DNA of 64,000 nucleotides from Chryseobacterium sp. Leaf404 (GCF_001424145.1 NZ_LMQM01000010.1:382833-446832); one strand, 5' to 3'. Counted from the first letter of the stretch, positions 17,767 through 26,402 are shown. Notes: generated by a model not told the origin, from the letters alone. Numbers and translations are program-made.

Positions 17767-18642
17767 CTATCTGTAACCAAAATTCTTTAAATCTCTGTCG
17801 TTTTTCCGCCAGTCTTTCTTCACTTTTACGAAAAGGTTTAAGTGAATTTTTTTTGAGAAAAACTTTTCAAGATCAATTCTCGCTTCAGTTCCTACTTTTT
17901 TGATGGCTTCACCTTTATGACCGATAATAATTCCCTTCTGCGTGTCTCTTTCAACATAGATAATAGAATCGATGAAGATAATTCCCTCTTTTTCTTTAAA
18001 CATTTCAGTCACTACTTCCACAGAATAAGGAATTTCCTTTTCATAATTCAAAAGAATCTTCTCTCTGATGGCTTCATTGACGAAAAAACGCTCAGGCTTG
18101 TCGGTATACATATCTTTATCGTAGTATGCCGGACTTTCGGGCAACATTGATTTTAATTTTGGCAGAATAACATCCAAATTAAAAGCATTCAGTGCAGAAA
18201 TGGGAAGAATTTCAGCTTTAGGAATTCTCTCGTGCCATTCGGTGGCTATTTTTTCCAAACCTTCCTGGTTGGTCTGGTCTATCTTATTTAAAAGCAGTAA
18301 AACCGGAACCGGAATTTTATTTAGTTTATCAATTAAAAATTCTGACTGTTCAGATTTATCGGTAACGTCTACAATAAAAAGAAAAACGTCTGCATCCTGA
18401 AGAGAATCTTTCACAAAATCCATCATTTTTTCCTGCAAACCATATTTTGGATCTAAAACTCCGGGAGTATCAGAAAATACAATCTGTAAGTCTTCTTCAT
18501 TATAAATTCCAAAAATTCTGTGTCTGGTTGTCTGAGCCTTCTGCGTCACAATGGCCAGCTTCTCTCCCATCAGTTGATTCAGAAGGGTAGATTTACCGGC
18601 ATTTGGCTTTCCAACGATATTTACAAATCCTGCTTTGTGCAT
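17767..18642 (-). CDS. era: GTPase Era
   Basis: A 291-aa ribosome-assembly GTPase. The GTPase domain has G1 GKPNAGKS (11-18), the switch Thr in AQTTRHR, G3 DTPG (58-61) and G4 NKID (119-122). The C-terminal KH domain follows (about 205-285) with IIIGHKGEAIKKVGTEAR. Era binds the 3' end of 16S rRNA during 30S maturation. The length is standard. A perfect TAACTTTG box lies about 35 bases upstream of the ATG. Confidence 0.98.
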   Translation of the reverse strand: MHKAGFVNIVGKPNAGKSTLLNQLMGEKLAIVTQKAQTTRHRIFGIYNEEDLQIVFSDTPGVLDPKYGLQEKMMDFVKDSLQDADVFLFIVDVTDKSEQSEFLIDKLNKIPVPVLLLLNKIDQTNQEGLEKIATEWHERIPKAEILPISALNAFNLDVILPKLKSMLPESPAYYDKDMYTDKPERFFVNEAIREKILLNYEKEIPYSVEVVTEMFKEKEGIIFIDSIIYVERDTQKGIIIGHKGEAIKKVGTEARIDLEKFFSKKIHLNLFVKVKKDWRKNDRDLKNFGYR

Positions 18643-18676
18643 ATAAAAAATTTAATTCGCATTTTATTACGATTTG

Positions 18677-18684
18677 CAAAGTTA
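18677..18684 (-). promoter_or_regulatory. -7 box (TAACTTTG) for era
   Basis: A perfect TAnnTTTG match on the minus strand with a leader of about 28 nt to the era start. Confidence 0.6.
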
Positions 18685-18750
18685 GTAAAAACAAAATTGG
18701 TCTTTGAGTGAATATTCATTTTAGATGTTTAAAAATTATTAATTTTGGGG

Positions 18751-18944
18751 AGAGTTGCGGGTTGCGGGATTCGAGGTGCGACATAAAAATGCGCGTTGTC
18801 AAGTGCAGGATGATTTTTCAGATTAACATTTTAATATGAAAAAATTTACTGAATTAGAATACATATCGAAACCCCGACGGAAACCCATAATAACTCCAAA
18901 CCCGAATCTCGCAACCCGAACCCCGTAACCCGTAACCGAACCCC
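18751..18944. repeat. G/C-rich inverted and short direct repeats upstream of the Crp-like gene
   Basis: The 303-bp gap between era and the regulator holds no gene. Its left end reads GTTGCGGGTTGCGGGATTCG. Its right end carries the near-complement (CGAATCTCGCAACCCGAAC), followed by degenerate AACCCGT-type heptamers up to the ATG. The two ends could pair across about 130 bases of AT-rich DNA. The composition differs sharply from the surroundings. It may be a dispersed intergenic repeat or may regulate the downstream gene. Confidence 0.55.
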
Positions 18945-18945
18945 A

Positions 18946-19509
18946 ATGACCATAGAAAATATTATAGATAAAATCTACCCGCTTCGTGAAAGTTCAAAAG
19001 AAAATTTGATACAGAATATTACGGAAGTAAGTTATACTAAAGGTTTCTGTTTAATGAAAGCCGGTAAAGTTGTTCCCTACATTTATTTTTTAAAAAAGGG
19101 AATCGCCCGTGCTTACGCTTCATCAGAAAATAATGATATTACATTTTGGTTTGGAACTGAAGGTGAACCTGTGGTTTCCATGAAAAGTTATGTGGAGGGA
19201 AAGCCCGGTTACGAAAGCATTGAATTGCTTGAAGATTGCGATCTGTATCAGCTTGAAACTTCAAAATTAAAAGCTTTATTTAATGAAGATATCCACATTG
19301 CCAACTGGGGAAGAAAATTTGCGGAACGCGAGCTTATAAAAACCGAAGAACTGATTATTTCAAGGCAATACAAAACAGCTTTGGAGCGGTATAAAGATTT
19401 GTTGAAAGAAAAACCATATTTGCTGCAAAGAGTTCAGCTTGGTCATATTGCTTCTTATTTGGGAATGTCGCAGGTGAGTCTGAGCAGGATTCGCGCGGAG
19501 ATGAAGTGA
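18946..19509 (+). CDS. Crp/Fnr-family transcriptional regulator
   Basis: A 187-aa regulator: cyclic-nucleotide-binding-like beta barrel at about 20-115 (YIYFLKKGIARAYASSENNDITFWFGTEGEPV) and a short C-terminal helix-turn-helix (HIASYLGMSQVSLSRIRAEM). No Fnr-type Cys cluster is seen, and the phosphate-binding cassette of cAMP receptors is not intact, so the ligand is unknown. Such single-domain regulators are common in flavobacteria. The gene is followed by the Gdx-like exporter 130 bases downstream, a possible target. The ATG directly follows the repeat-rich leader. Confidence 0.9.
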   Translation: MTIENIIDKIYPLRESSKENLIQNITEVSYTKGFCLMKAGKVVPYIYFLKKGIARAYASSENNDITFWFGTEGEPVVSMKSYVEGKPGYESIELLEDCDLYQLETSKLKALFNEDIHIANWGRKFAERELIKTEELIISRQYKTALERYKDLLKEKPYLLQRVQLGHIASYLGMSQVSLSRIRAEMK

Positions 19510-19534
19510 TTGAGTTGGAGGGTTTGTGAGTTTG

Positions 19535-19562
19535 AGAGTTTTAGAGTTTTAGAGTTTTAGAG
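19535..19562 (+). repeat. Short tandem AGAGTTTT repeat
   Basis: Three exact 8-bp units and part of a fourth lie just after the regulator stop, preceded by looser gagttt-type copies. Non-coding. Confidence 0.6.
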
Positions 19563-19638
19563 AAAATACTTTTTTTAACAATTGTAAAATTTTAAATGAT
19601 TTTAAAACCTCAATTTTGCGGGATAAATTTATTTAAAA

Positions 19639-19965
19639 ATGAACTGGATTATTTTAATCATTGCTGGATTATTTGAAGTTGCGTTTGCATCTTGTCTCGG
19701 GAAAGTAAAGGAAACTTCAGGCAACGAAATGTATTGGTGGTTTGGAGGATTTCTAGCTTGCCTTACGATCTCGATGCTTCTTTTGATCAAAGCGACAGAA
19801 ACTCTTCCCATTGGAACCGCTTATGCTGTTTGGACAGGTATCGGAGCCGTAGGAACTGCTTTGGTTGGAATTTTAGTTTTCAAAGATCCCGCAACTTTCT
19901 GGAGGATATTTTTTATATGTACATTGATTGGTTCTGTGATTGGATTGAAGGCAGTTTCTCATTAA
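19639..19965 (+). CDS. gdx: SMR-family guanidinium exporter (Gdx/SugE type)
   Basis: A 108-aa four-helix small multidrug resistance protein. Membrane-embedded Glu13 (AGLFEVAFA) is the essential proton and substrate site. The stretch LPIGTAYAVWTGIGAVGTALVG matches SugE/Gdx proteins closely. SugE/Gdx members export guanidinium in exchange for protons, whereas the Qac-type branch exports quaternary ammonium compounds. It works as an antiparallel dimer. I see no guanidine riboswitch motif in the 130-bp leader. Confidence 0.92.
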   Translation: MNWIILIIAGLFEVAFASCLGKVKETSGNEMYWWFGGFLACLTISMLLLIKATETLPIGTAYAVWTGIGAVGTALVGILVFKDPATFWRIFFICTLIGSVIGLKAVSH

Positions 19966-20041
19966 TTTAAAAAACGTAAATAATTTTTAATTTTTGTCAC
20001 CTGTACAAGAATAGTTTTCTTCGTAACTTTAAACAAAAATT

Positions 20042-20749
20042 ATGAAAAAAACTTTACTCTTTTTAACAGCTTTCGGCAATTTTATTTTTGCTCAAAACCC
20101 TGAGCTTTTTAGCAACAGCTGGTATATTTCGCAGATGGTTATCAATAATCAGACTTTGGTTGCACCTGTAATGCAATTACCAATTGGAGCCTCCTACTTT
20201 CAAAATACTGGAAGTACTTATTATTTCATTTCAAAATATTATAATACTTCAGGTTTTAATTTGACATTTAATACATCGCCTGACAGTTTTACAAAATTCC
20301 CCGCATCTTGTACATTAGCAGTTTATAACGGTACAAATGCTTCTGCTGCCCAAGCTTTTGATGGAAGTAACTGTAATTTTTATTTTGATCCTGCAGGAAC
20401 TGTTTATAATTACCAGATTATCAATAACGGAAGTTCTAAAACGCTTATCATAACAAACACGACAACGGGAAATAAAATTTATTACAACAACGATTACATT
20501 TATTTGGGAACGAACGATAATATTCTTAAGAAAAGCTTTAAAATTTATCCGAATCCGGCGAAAGATTTTTTAACGATTGAAAATATTGACAGAAATTTAA
20601 ATTTAAAGATTTATGATGTGTCGGGTAAACTGATTTATGAAACTTTGACTTCAGGTAAATCAGTAAGGGTTGATATCAGTCATTTTCAAAAAGGCCAGTA
20701 TATTCTGATGATTGAAAATTCCAGACCTGAATTTTTTATCAAAGATTAG
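20042..20749 (+). CDS. Secreted protein with T9SS type A sorting domain
   Basis: A 235-aa protein: signal peptide 1-17 (FIFA|Q), a small unknown domain (about 20-160) rich in Asn, Tyr and Thr with lipocalin-like beta spacing (LFSNSWYISQMVINN), and a C-terminal type A sorting domain from about 163 (FKIYPNPAKDFLTIEN) ending KGQYILMIENSRPEFFIKD. The cargo is delivered to the cell surface by T9SS. Two Cys residues (CTLAVYNG and NCNFYF) could form a disulphide. The function of the N-terminal domain is unknown. A near-match TAACTTTA box precedes it. Confidence 0.85.
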   Translation: MKKTLLFLTAFGNFIFAQNPELFSNSWYISQMVINNQTLVAPVMQLPIGASYFQNTGSTYYFISKYYNTSGFNLTFNTSPDSFTKFPASCTLAVYNGTNASAAQAFDGSNCNFYFDPAGTVYNYQIINNGSSKTLIITNTTTGNKIYYNNDYIYLGTNDNILKKSFKIYPNPAKDFLTIENIDRNLNLKIYDVSGKLIYETLTSGKSVRVDISHFQKGQYILMIENSRPEFFIKD

Positions 20750-20766
20750 TTTCTCTCATAATGCAA

Positions 20767-20802
20767 TAAAAAAGGCCTCAGAATCTGAAGCCGTTTTTGT
20801 TT
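20767..20802. terminator. Bidirectional terminator
   Basis: GGCCTCAGA and TCTGAAGCC pair with one mismatch, with T-rich sequence on the plus side and A-rich on the other. It serves two convergent genes. Confidence 0.75.
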
Positions 20803-21568
20803 ATTTTTTTTTAACAATGGGTAAAATTTCATTTTTCCTCAATCCGTATTTTTTTATTTCATCATCGGAAAATTCCTGAGAATAAAAATTAGCTTCCACT
20901 TCGAAGCCTGCCTTTCTTAGGCGGTCAAAATAATCCATTCCGTACCAGCGGACGTGGTCGTACTGTCCGAAATGTTTCTGTCTTTCTTTTGGATCTGTAA
21001 TGCTAAAATCTTCGTAGGTTTTTTGCAGGGAATTCTTCATCGGAACCTGCAAAATCCCCCATCCTCCGGGTCTCATCACACGATATAATTCGCTCATCGC
21101 TTTCGCATCATCCTGAATGTGTTCCAAAACGTGATTGCAGAAAATAATATCAAAACTTTCATCCGCAAAAGGAAGATCCAAAATATCAGCTTTCACATCC
21201 ACGATTGGCGAAAAAAGATCAGCGGAAATGTAATCCAGATTTTTCATCTTTTTAAATTTCCTCAAGAATTCCTGTTCCGGTGCGATGTGGAGCACTTTAT
21301 AGTTTCTTGTAAAAAATTCGGTTTCATTCTGAAGATAAAGAAACATCTGACGATGTCTTTCCAAACTTAAAGTTCCCGGAGACAAAGCATTTTCACGCTG
21401 AGTGCCGTAACCGTATGGAAGAAATTTTCTGTAAGACCTACCGTCGATAGGATCAAAAAATTTATCTCCTTTAAAGAACTGATAAATCAGAGGTCTTGCC
21501 CAAACACTCATTTGAATAAGCATCGGACGGGGGATTTTATTGAGTAAAAGCTTGGTTAGTTTTTTCAC
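20801..21568 (-). CDS. SAM-dependent methyltransferase (class I)
   Basis: A 255-aa protein with a Rossmann-type methyltransferase domain at about 105-215. The acidic residue after the second strand lies in YISADLFSPIVDVKADI, and the active-site region reads FDIIFCNHVLEHIQDDAKAM, then ELYRVMRPGGWGILQVP. It belongs to the Methyltransf_11/23 group, whose substrates range from lipids to small metabolites. The N-terminal 95 residues are basic and predicted helical (RPMLIQMSVWARPLIYQFF) and may contact membrane or a partner. The substrate is unknown. Confidence 0.88.
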   Translation of the reverse strand: MKKLTKLLLNKIPRPMLIQMSVWARPLIYQFFKGDKFFDPIDGRSYRKFLPYGYGTQRENALSPGTLSLERHRQMFLYLQNETEFFTRNYKVLHIAPEQEFLRKFKKMKNLDYISADLFSPIVDVKADILDLPFADESFDIIFCNHVLEHIQDDAKAMSELYRVMRPGGWGILQVPMKNSLQKTYEDFSITDPKERQKHFGQYDHVRWYGMDYFDRLRKAGFEVEANFYSQEFSDDEIKKYGLRKNEILPIVKKK

Positions 21569-21626
21569 TGTTTATGTTTATAGGAAGCTGTTAAGCAGCG
21601 GAATATTGGTAGAAATTTAAAAGAAA

Positions 21627-22436
21627 TTAAAAATCCAGTTGAAAAGCCTTTTCCTCATCACTTACAATTCCCAATGCTTCATAAATGTAATCGAAAGTTG
21701 ATAAAAGCACAGGTTTGCCATTAATTACAGCTACATCGTGCTCAAAATGCGCAGAAGGTTTGTTATCAAGAGTCGTCACCGTCCAGCCATCGCTGTGGAA
21801 TTTTACCTTCTCTGTTCCAAGGTTAATCATCGGTTCGATAGCGATAGTCAAACCATCTTTGATCACTTTACCACTACCCTGTCTTCCGTAGTTCGGAACC
21901 TGCGGATCTTCGTGCATTTTCCTCCCTACACCATGACCTACAAGTTCTTTTACCACTCCGTAACCTTGATTTTCACAGTGTTTCTGAATAGCATACGAGA
22001 TATCACCAATTCTTTTTCCTCTTACACACTGCTCAATTCCTTTATACAAAGATTCTTTAGCAACTTTCAAAAGTTTTTTAGTTTCTGGGGAAACTTCTCC
22101 AATTTCAAAAGTGTATGCATGATCTCCCACAAAACCGTTAAGAATAGCACCACAATCTACAGATAGTACGTCACCTTCTTTGATTTCTTCCTTGCTCGGA
22201 AAACCGTGTACCACCTGATCATTAGGTGAGATACAAAGTGAATACGGAAAACCTCCGTAACCTAAAAACGCTGGCTCAGCACCTTGATCTTTGATAAAAT
22301 CGTGAGCTAACTTATCTAAATGAAGCGTAGTAACTCCCGGTTTAATTTCTTTGGCAATCATTCCCAAAGTTCTGGAAACCAGTCTTGCGCTTTCTTTCAT
22401 CAGACGAAGCTCGTCTATATTTTTTAAATGAATCAT
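21627..22436 (-). CDS. map: Methionine aminopeptidase, type I
   Basis: A 269-aa metalloprotease that removes the initiator methionine. The metal ligands are present: Asp94 (SVDCGA), Asp105 (VGDHAYTF), His168 (VGHGVG) and Glu201 (AIEP), plus the last Glu in HFEHDVAV; His77 in VVHGFP is the substrate-side His. There is no zinc-finger N-terminus, as expected for bacterial type I. It is essential in most bacteria. The gene is preceded by an AT-rich tandem-repeat stretch rather than a clear promoter. Confidence 0.97.
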   Translation of the reverse strand: MIHLKNIDELRLMKESARLVSRTLGMIAKEIKPGVTTLHLDKLAHDFIKDQGAEPAFLGYGGFPYSLCISPNDQVVHGFPSKEEIKEGDVLSVDCGAILNGFVGDHAYTFEIGEVSPETKKLLKVAKESLYKGIEQCVRGKRIGDISYAIQKHCENQGYGVVKELVGHGVGRKMHEDPQVPNYGRQGSGKVIKDGLTIAIEPMINLGTEKVKFHSDGWTVTTLDNKPSAHFEHDVAVINGKPVLLSTFDYIYEALGIVSDEEKAFQLDF

Positions 22437-22448
22437 TAATTCTAAAAA

Positions 22449-22530
22449 TGTAACAATCTAACAGTGTATCAGTGTAACAGTTGCTGATTGGTAGATTGTT
22501 AAATTGGTAAATTGTTACATTGGATTGTTT
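22449..22530. repeat. Degenerate short repeats (TAACAATCTAAC-type)
   Basis: Several imperfect copies of a unit like aatgtaacaat / attgttacatt on both strands make up nearly all of the spacer between map and the HAD hydrolase gene. The unit is quasi-palindromic. No coding frame is seen. Confidence 0.5.
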
Positions 22531-22957
22531 ACCAAAACAAGCCTTTCTTCTTTTCTCTTTTCAGTTTTGAATAGGCTAAAACTTCGCCTCCTTCCACACG
22601 GAATTCTATTCTTTCTGTGATGATGTTGTAGATTTCGCCCCAGCCTGGGAAACCACCGATGTTTCGGTCGTCTATAAACCAGTCTGCATCAATTTTTCTG
22701 GATTGTGTAGCAGAATCAAAAACTTCACCTTCAAAACTTGAGTTTACGGCATAAAATTCGAGTCCGTTTTTTCTGCAAAATTCTACTGCATCTTCTAGAG
22801 CTTGCCCGTGACGGTAAGTCCACAAAATAAGTCTGTATCCTTCAGATTGTAGTTTTTTTAAAGTTTCAAAAGCAAAAATTTTTGCTTTACCAACCGATGG
22901 ATAGGCATCTTCCACCACTGTTCCGTCAAAATCTACCGCTATTTTTTTATTATTCAT
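22529..22957 (-). CDS. HAD-superfamily hydrolase
   Basis: A 142-aa small HAD phosphatase-like protein. Motif I is VDFDGTVVED with Asp9 and Asp11, motif II the Thr in LILWTYR, and motif IV DADWFIDDRNIGG with the acidic pair. There is no large cap domain, so it is a C0-type HAD that may act on a big or polymeric substrate or as a subunit. The closest family memory is the BT0820-type group of Bacteroides hydrolases. The substrate is unknown. A perfect TATCTTTG box lies 24 bases upstream of the ATG. Confidence 0.82.
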   Translation of the reverse strand: MNNKKIAVDFDGTVVEDAYPSVGKAKIFAFETLKKLQSEGYRLILWTYRHGQALEDAVEFCRKNGLEFYAVNSSFEGEVFDSATQSRKIDADWFIDDRNIGGFPGWGEIYNIITERIEFRVEGGEVLAYSKLKREKKKGLFW

Positions 22958-22980
22958 CTTTTATGTATGATTTAGCGTTG

Positions 22981-22988
22981 CAAAGATA
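22981..22988 (-). promoter_or_regulatory. -7 box (TATCTTTG) for the HAD hydrolase gene
   Basis: A perfect TAnnTTTG match on the minus strand, 24 bases before the ATG and just past the terminator of the upstream gene. Confidence 0.6.
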
Positions 22989-22998
22989 CTAAATAAAA

Positions 22999-23035
22999 TA
23001 AAAGAGTGCTACATCGCTGCGGCACTCTCTTTTTA
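22999..23035 (-). terminator. Terminator of the acyl-ACP desaturase gene
   Basis: On the minus strand AGAGTGCCGCAG pairs with CTGCGG-like loop bases and the arm GCACTCT, followed by a T-rich run. Confidence 0.8.
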
Positions 23036-23056
23036 TAAATATTGTTAAACTAATGT

Positions 23057-24037
23057 CTACTTTTTCACCCAGTTGAATTCAAACTGAAGATCCGGAGTAG
23101 AAATTCTGTCTGTAATTTTCTGTAGTCTTGAAGGAAGTTTCATTAAATATTCCTGAGCTTTTTCTGCTTTTTCGGTAAGACCTGTGATGTGTTCAATCTT
23201 CCATTCATCCAACAAATCTTTCATAATATTAATGTAATCCTGACCTGTATAGACCATACATCTTTGAGCTGCATCAGAGAAATGTCCCCAAAGTTCGCCC
23301 GCTGCCTGACCGCTCTGTCTCATCATGTGAGCCGGCATTACGATTTTTTTACGCATCATGTCTTCAAATGCCAAAATCATTTCTGAAGGATCTAATTCTA
23401 AAATTTTTGCAACAAAATGCTTGTAAGCTTTTGCGTGTCTTGCTTCATCGGCAGCAATCACACCACACATTTTAGCTAATTTTCCGTTTCCGGTTTGTTT
23501 TGCCAAAGTTCCTACCCTCCTGTGCGAAACGTTGGTCGCTGTTTCCTGAAAACTTGTGTAAACGAAATTTCTGTAAGGATCCATACTTGTTCCGATATCA
23601 AAACCATCACTGATTAAGTATTGGGTAGTGATTTCCATCTGTCTCATATTAACTCTACCGCACAGGTAAAGGTATTTCCCAAGTAAATCGCCGTGTCTGT
23701 TTTCTTCAGCTGTCCATGATCTGATCCAGCTTGCCCAGCTGGGACCGCTTTTTTCCTGATCAATCCCATCAACACTCATCAACCATGATTCGTAAGAAGG
23801 CAATGCTTCTTCCGTGATACAGTCACCGATGAGGGTCACAAAAAGATCGTAAGGCATCTCCTGAGCAAAGGTTTGAATTTCTTCTAAATCATATTTAAAA
23901 TCAGCGCTCGACGGATCCGGAAGGTAGTCTGACGGCTGCCAAATTTTTTCGATTGGGGTTAAAAATTTATCAAGGAAAGAACCAACTTCTTTTTCCAGAA
24001 TTCCCATTACTTCTTTCCTTACTAAGCTTTGATACAT
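23057..24037 (-). CDS. Acyl-ACP desaturase (soluble diiron, FA_desaturase_2)
   Basis: A 326-aa ferritin-like diiron enzyme that introduces a double bond into fatty acyl chains on acyl carrier protein. The two iron-binding signatures are EENRH (111-115) and DEARH (197-201), with additional carboxylates in TEEALP (about 75-80) and SFQETATNV (about 162-170). The length and RNFVYTSFQETATN region match plant and actinobacterial stearoyl-ACP desaturases. It would set membrane fluidity under aerobic conditions. It is a single gene with its own promoter and terminator. Confidence 0.94.
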   Translation of the reverse strand: MYQSLVRKEVMGILEKEVGSFLDKFLTPIEKIWQPSDYLPDPSSADFKYDLEEIQTFAQEMPYDLFVTLIGDCITEEALPSYESWLMSVDGIDQEKSGPSWASWIRSWTAEENRHGDLLGKYLYLCGRVNMRQMEITTQYLISDGFDIGTSMDPYRNFVYTSFQETATNVSHRRVGTLAKQTGNGKLAKMCGVIAADEARHAKAYKHFVAKILELDPSEMILAFEDMMRKKIVMPAHMMRQSGQAAGELWGHFSDAAQRCMVYTGQDYINIMKDLLDEWKIEHITGLTEKAEKAQEYLMKLPSRLQKITDRISTPDLQFEFNWVKK

Positions 24038-24061
24038 TTTAAAATTGATTTATATGAGTTG

Positions 24062-24069
24062 CAAAGATA
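24062..24069 (-). promoter_or_regulatory. -7 box (TATCTTTG) for the desaturase
   Basis: A perfect TAnnTTTG match on the minus strand, 24 bases before the desaturase start. Confidence 0.6.
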
Positions 24070-24123
24070 TAATATAATTTATTATTTGTAACATAATAAC
24101 CATAACCTTATGATGATTATTAT

Positions 24124-24156
24124 GAAAGACCGCTGTTATTACAACGGTCATTTTAG
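24124..24156 (-). terminator. Terminator of gpmI
   Basis: On the minus strand GACCGTTGT pairs with ACAGCGGTC (one G-T style mismatch) and is followed by a short T-rich run. Confidence 0.75.
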
Positions 24157-24178
24157 TTTTATATTGCTGATTTTCTTA

Positions 24179-25720
24179 TTAGTCAGCAATAATATTGCCA
24201 GTCATTACTGCAGGAATTTCCACACCCATCACTTTTAAAATTGTAGGTGCGATATCTCCAAGTTTTCCTGCTGTAAGATTCCATTCACGGTCTTTATCCA
24301 TTACAATTAATGGAACCAGATTGGTTGAATGCTGAGTATTTGGCGATCCGTCGGCATTTTTCATTACATCAGAATTCCCGTGGTCTGCCAGAATAAAAAC
24401 TGCATAACCGTTTTCGTAAGCGGTTGTAGCAACCTGTTCGATACATTTATCCACCGTTTCAGCTGCTTTTATCGCAGCATCAAAATCTCCTGTGTGCCCC
24501 ACCATATCCGTATTGGCGAAATTTAAACAGATAAAATCCGCAGATTGATTTTTAAGTTCAGGTAAAATAGCGTTTGTAATATCGTAAGCTGACATTTCAG
24601 GCTTTAAATCGTAAGTCGGAACGTCTTTCGGGCTTGGACAAAGGAGTCTTCTTTCACCCTGAAATTCTTCTTCCCTTCCGCCACTGAAGAAAAACGTAAC
24701 GTGTGGATATTTTTCAGTTTCGGCAATTCTAATTTGTGTTTTGCCATTTCTTTCCAAAATTTCACCCATTGTTTCTGTAAGAACATTTTCGTCAAAAACA
24801 ACTTTTACGTTCTGATATGTTTTATCATAATTGGTCAATGTCACATAATATAAATCCAGTTTTTTCATCTGATAATCCGGCATATCTTGCTGACAAAGCA
24901 CTTCTGTTATTTCACGGCCTCTGTCTGTACGGAAGTTGAAGCAGATCACCACATCGCCATCTACCATTTTTGCCATCGGAACAATGTTTCCAACCTGCGT
25001 TTCTTTGGTAAGAATGATGGGTTTGATAAATTCATCTGAAATATTATCGTTATATGAATCCTGAATTGCCGATAAAGCATCAGTGGTTCTAAATCCAATA
25101 CCTGAACACATCGCATCGTAAGCCAATCTCACACGCTCCCATCTTCTGTCTCTGTCCATCGCAAAATATCTTCCGGTAACCGTTGCAAGTTTACCTGTAG
25201 TTTCAGACATGTGCTGCTGAAGTTCCTGAATAAAACCTAATCCTGAATGAGGATCGCAGTCTCTGCCATCTGTAAATGCATGAACATATACATTTTCATT
25301 CAAATCAAAGTTTTTGGCAGCGGTTAAAAGTCCTTTTAAATGATTAATGTGCGAATGAACGCCACCATTTGAAACCAAACCTATAAAATGAACTGCTTTA
25401 TTTTCTCTTTTAGCATAATCAAAGGCGTCAACAATTACCTGCTCGTGGCCAAGAGTTCCGTTTTCTACTGCCATGTTGAGTTTTACCAGATTCTGATAAA
25501 CCACTCTTCCCGCTCCTAAGTTCATGTGACCCACTTCAGAATTTCCCATTTGTCCGACAGGAAGACCTACCGCAAGACCGCTGGCTTCTAAAGTTGTGTG
25601 TGGAAATTTCTGGAAACAGCTGTCCATGAATGGTGTATTGGCCTGGTCGATTGCCGAAACTTCGGGGTTTCTTCCTAATCCCCATCCGTCAAGGATTGCT
25701 AATATTGCTTTTTTTGACAT
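24179..25720 (-). CDS. gpmI: 2,3-bisphosphoglycerate-independent phosphoglycerate mutase
   Basis: A 513-aa dimanganese enzyme that interconverts 3- and 2-phosphoglycerate in glycolysis. It opens MSKKAILAILDGWG with metal ligand Asp11. Catalytic Ser61 is in QMGNSEVGHMNLGAG. The C-terminal phosphatase-domain ligands are in NFANTDMVGHTG and LADHGNSD. The start at 25720 gives the family's standard N-terminus; the frame is open eight more codons, but these are not conserved-looking and lie near the promoter. A perfect TAAATTTG box is about 22 bases upstream. Confidence 0.97.
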   Translation of the reverse strand: MSKKAILAILDGWGLGRNPEVSAIDQANTPFMDSCFQKFPHTTLEASGLAVGLPVGQMGNSEVGHMNLGAGRVVYQNLVKLNMAVENGTLGHEQVIVDAFDYAKRENKAVHFIGLVSNGGVHSHINHLKGLLTAAKNFDLNENVYVHAFTDGRDCDPHSGLGFIQELQQHMSETTGKLATVTGRYFAMDRDRRWERVRLAYDAMCSGIGFRTTDALSAIQDSYNDNISDEFIKPIILTKETQVGNIVPMAKMVDGDVVICFNFRTDRGREITEVLCQQDMPDYQMKKLDLYYVTLTNYDKTYQNVKVVFDENVLTETMGEILERNGKTQIRIAETEKYPHVTFFFSGGREEEFQGERRLLCPSPKDVPTYDLKPEMSAYDITNAILPELKNQSADFICLNFANTDMVGHTGDFDAAIKAAETVDKCIEQVATTAYENGYAVFILADHGNSDVMKNADGSPNTQHSTNLVPLIVMDKDREWNLTAGKLGDIAPTILKVMGVEIPAVMTGNIIAD

Positions 25721-25741
25721 TCTTTGAAAAATTTTAACAAA

Positions 25742-25749
25742 CAAATTTA
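25742..25749 (-). promoter_or_regulatory. -7 box (TAAATTTG) for gpmI
   Basis: A perfect TAnnTTTG match on the minus strand. It supports the start at 25720 rather than the upstream ATG at 25744. Confidence 0.6.
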
Positions 25750-25872
25750 TCCATTTATAAATGAAAATCCGAATTTATGGTGCTTAAATTTTGATTAAAA
25801 GCTGTTAAAACTCAAGATTAAAACATTTCTAATTGTAATATTATTAAATTTAGTAATTATTAAATTTAAGAT

Positions 25873-26340
25873 ATGATAAAAATTAAAAAATGCATCGTTG
25901 TAAGTTCAACATCATTTCTCCTTGCCTTTGGATCATGTAATTATCATGAAAAATCAAATATAATTAAAATTGTTTCAGAAAATCTATCTGATTTACAAAA
26001 TATATTAGATGTTTCTAAATTCAAACCACAAAAAGTTAAATTTCTACACATTTATTTTGATAATTCTAAAGGTATTCTTGCGGGACCTTCTGATAGTTTT
26101 ATTCAAGCTGAAATGCTTTATGATAAAAAGAAAATTGATTCATTAAAAAACACTGTAAGTAAGTCAGAATCTGATTTACAAATCACGAACATTGATGTTT
26201 TTTTGAACAATTGGTTCGACAGCAAAACTTCTGATGAACTTGTTAAAGATCAAAAAGAATTAAGAGTTTATAATGATTTTCTCTTTAATACAAGTGGGAG
26301 TATTGTTATATTAGAAGACAAAATTCTATATAGAAAATAA
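25873..26340 (+). CDS. Putative lipoprotein of unknown function
   Basis: A 155-aa protein with a hydrophobic N-terminus ending LLAFGSC, so Cys22 is a likely lipidation site (weak lipobox). The rest is charged and Asn/Lys-rich with no recognisable domain. KVKFLHIYFDNSKG and SIVILEDKILYRK suggest a small alpha/beta fold. The gene is more AT-rich than its neighbours and lies alone between gpmI and the SUI1 gene, which suggests an accessory gene. A near-match TAAATTTA box precedes it. Confidence 0.7.
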   Translation: MIKIKKCIVVSSTSFLLAFGSCNYHEKSNIIKIVSENLSDLQNILDVSKFKPQKVKFLHIYFDNSKGILAGPSDSFIQAEMLYDKKKIDSLKNTVSKSESDLQITNIDVFLNNWFDSKTSDELVKDQKELRVYNDFLFNTSGSIVILEDKILYRK

Positions 26341-26390
26341 GCTTTCCAATTAGAATAAACATTCTACATACTTTTTTGAAGAGAATTTTT

Positions 26391-26398
26391 TAATTTTG
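26391..26398 (+). promoter_or_regulatory. -7 box (TAATTTTG), leaderless-type spacing
   Basis: A perfect TAnnTTTG match that ends four bases before the ATG at 26403, the same spacing as at 3827. Confidence 0.55.
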
Positions 26399-26402
26399 CC
26401 AC

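Noticed and set aside
19510-19638. Guanidine riboswitch before the Gdx exporter
   Set aside because: The leader shows only simple tandem repeats and no paired ACGR/CCGNNR-like motifs.
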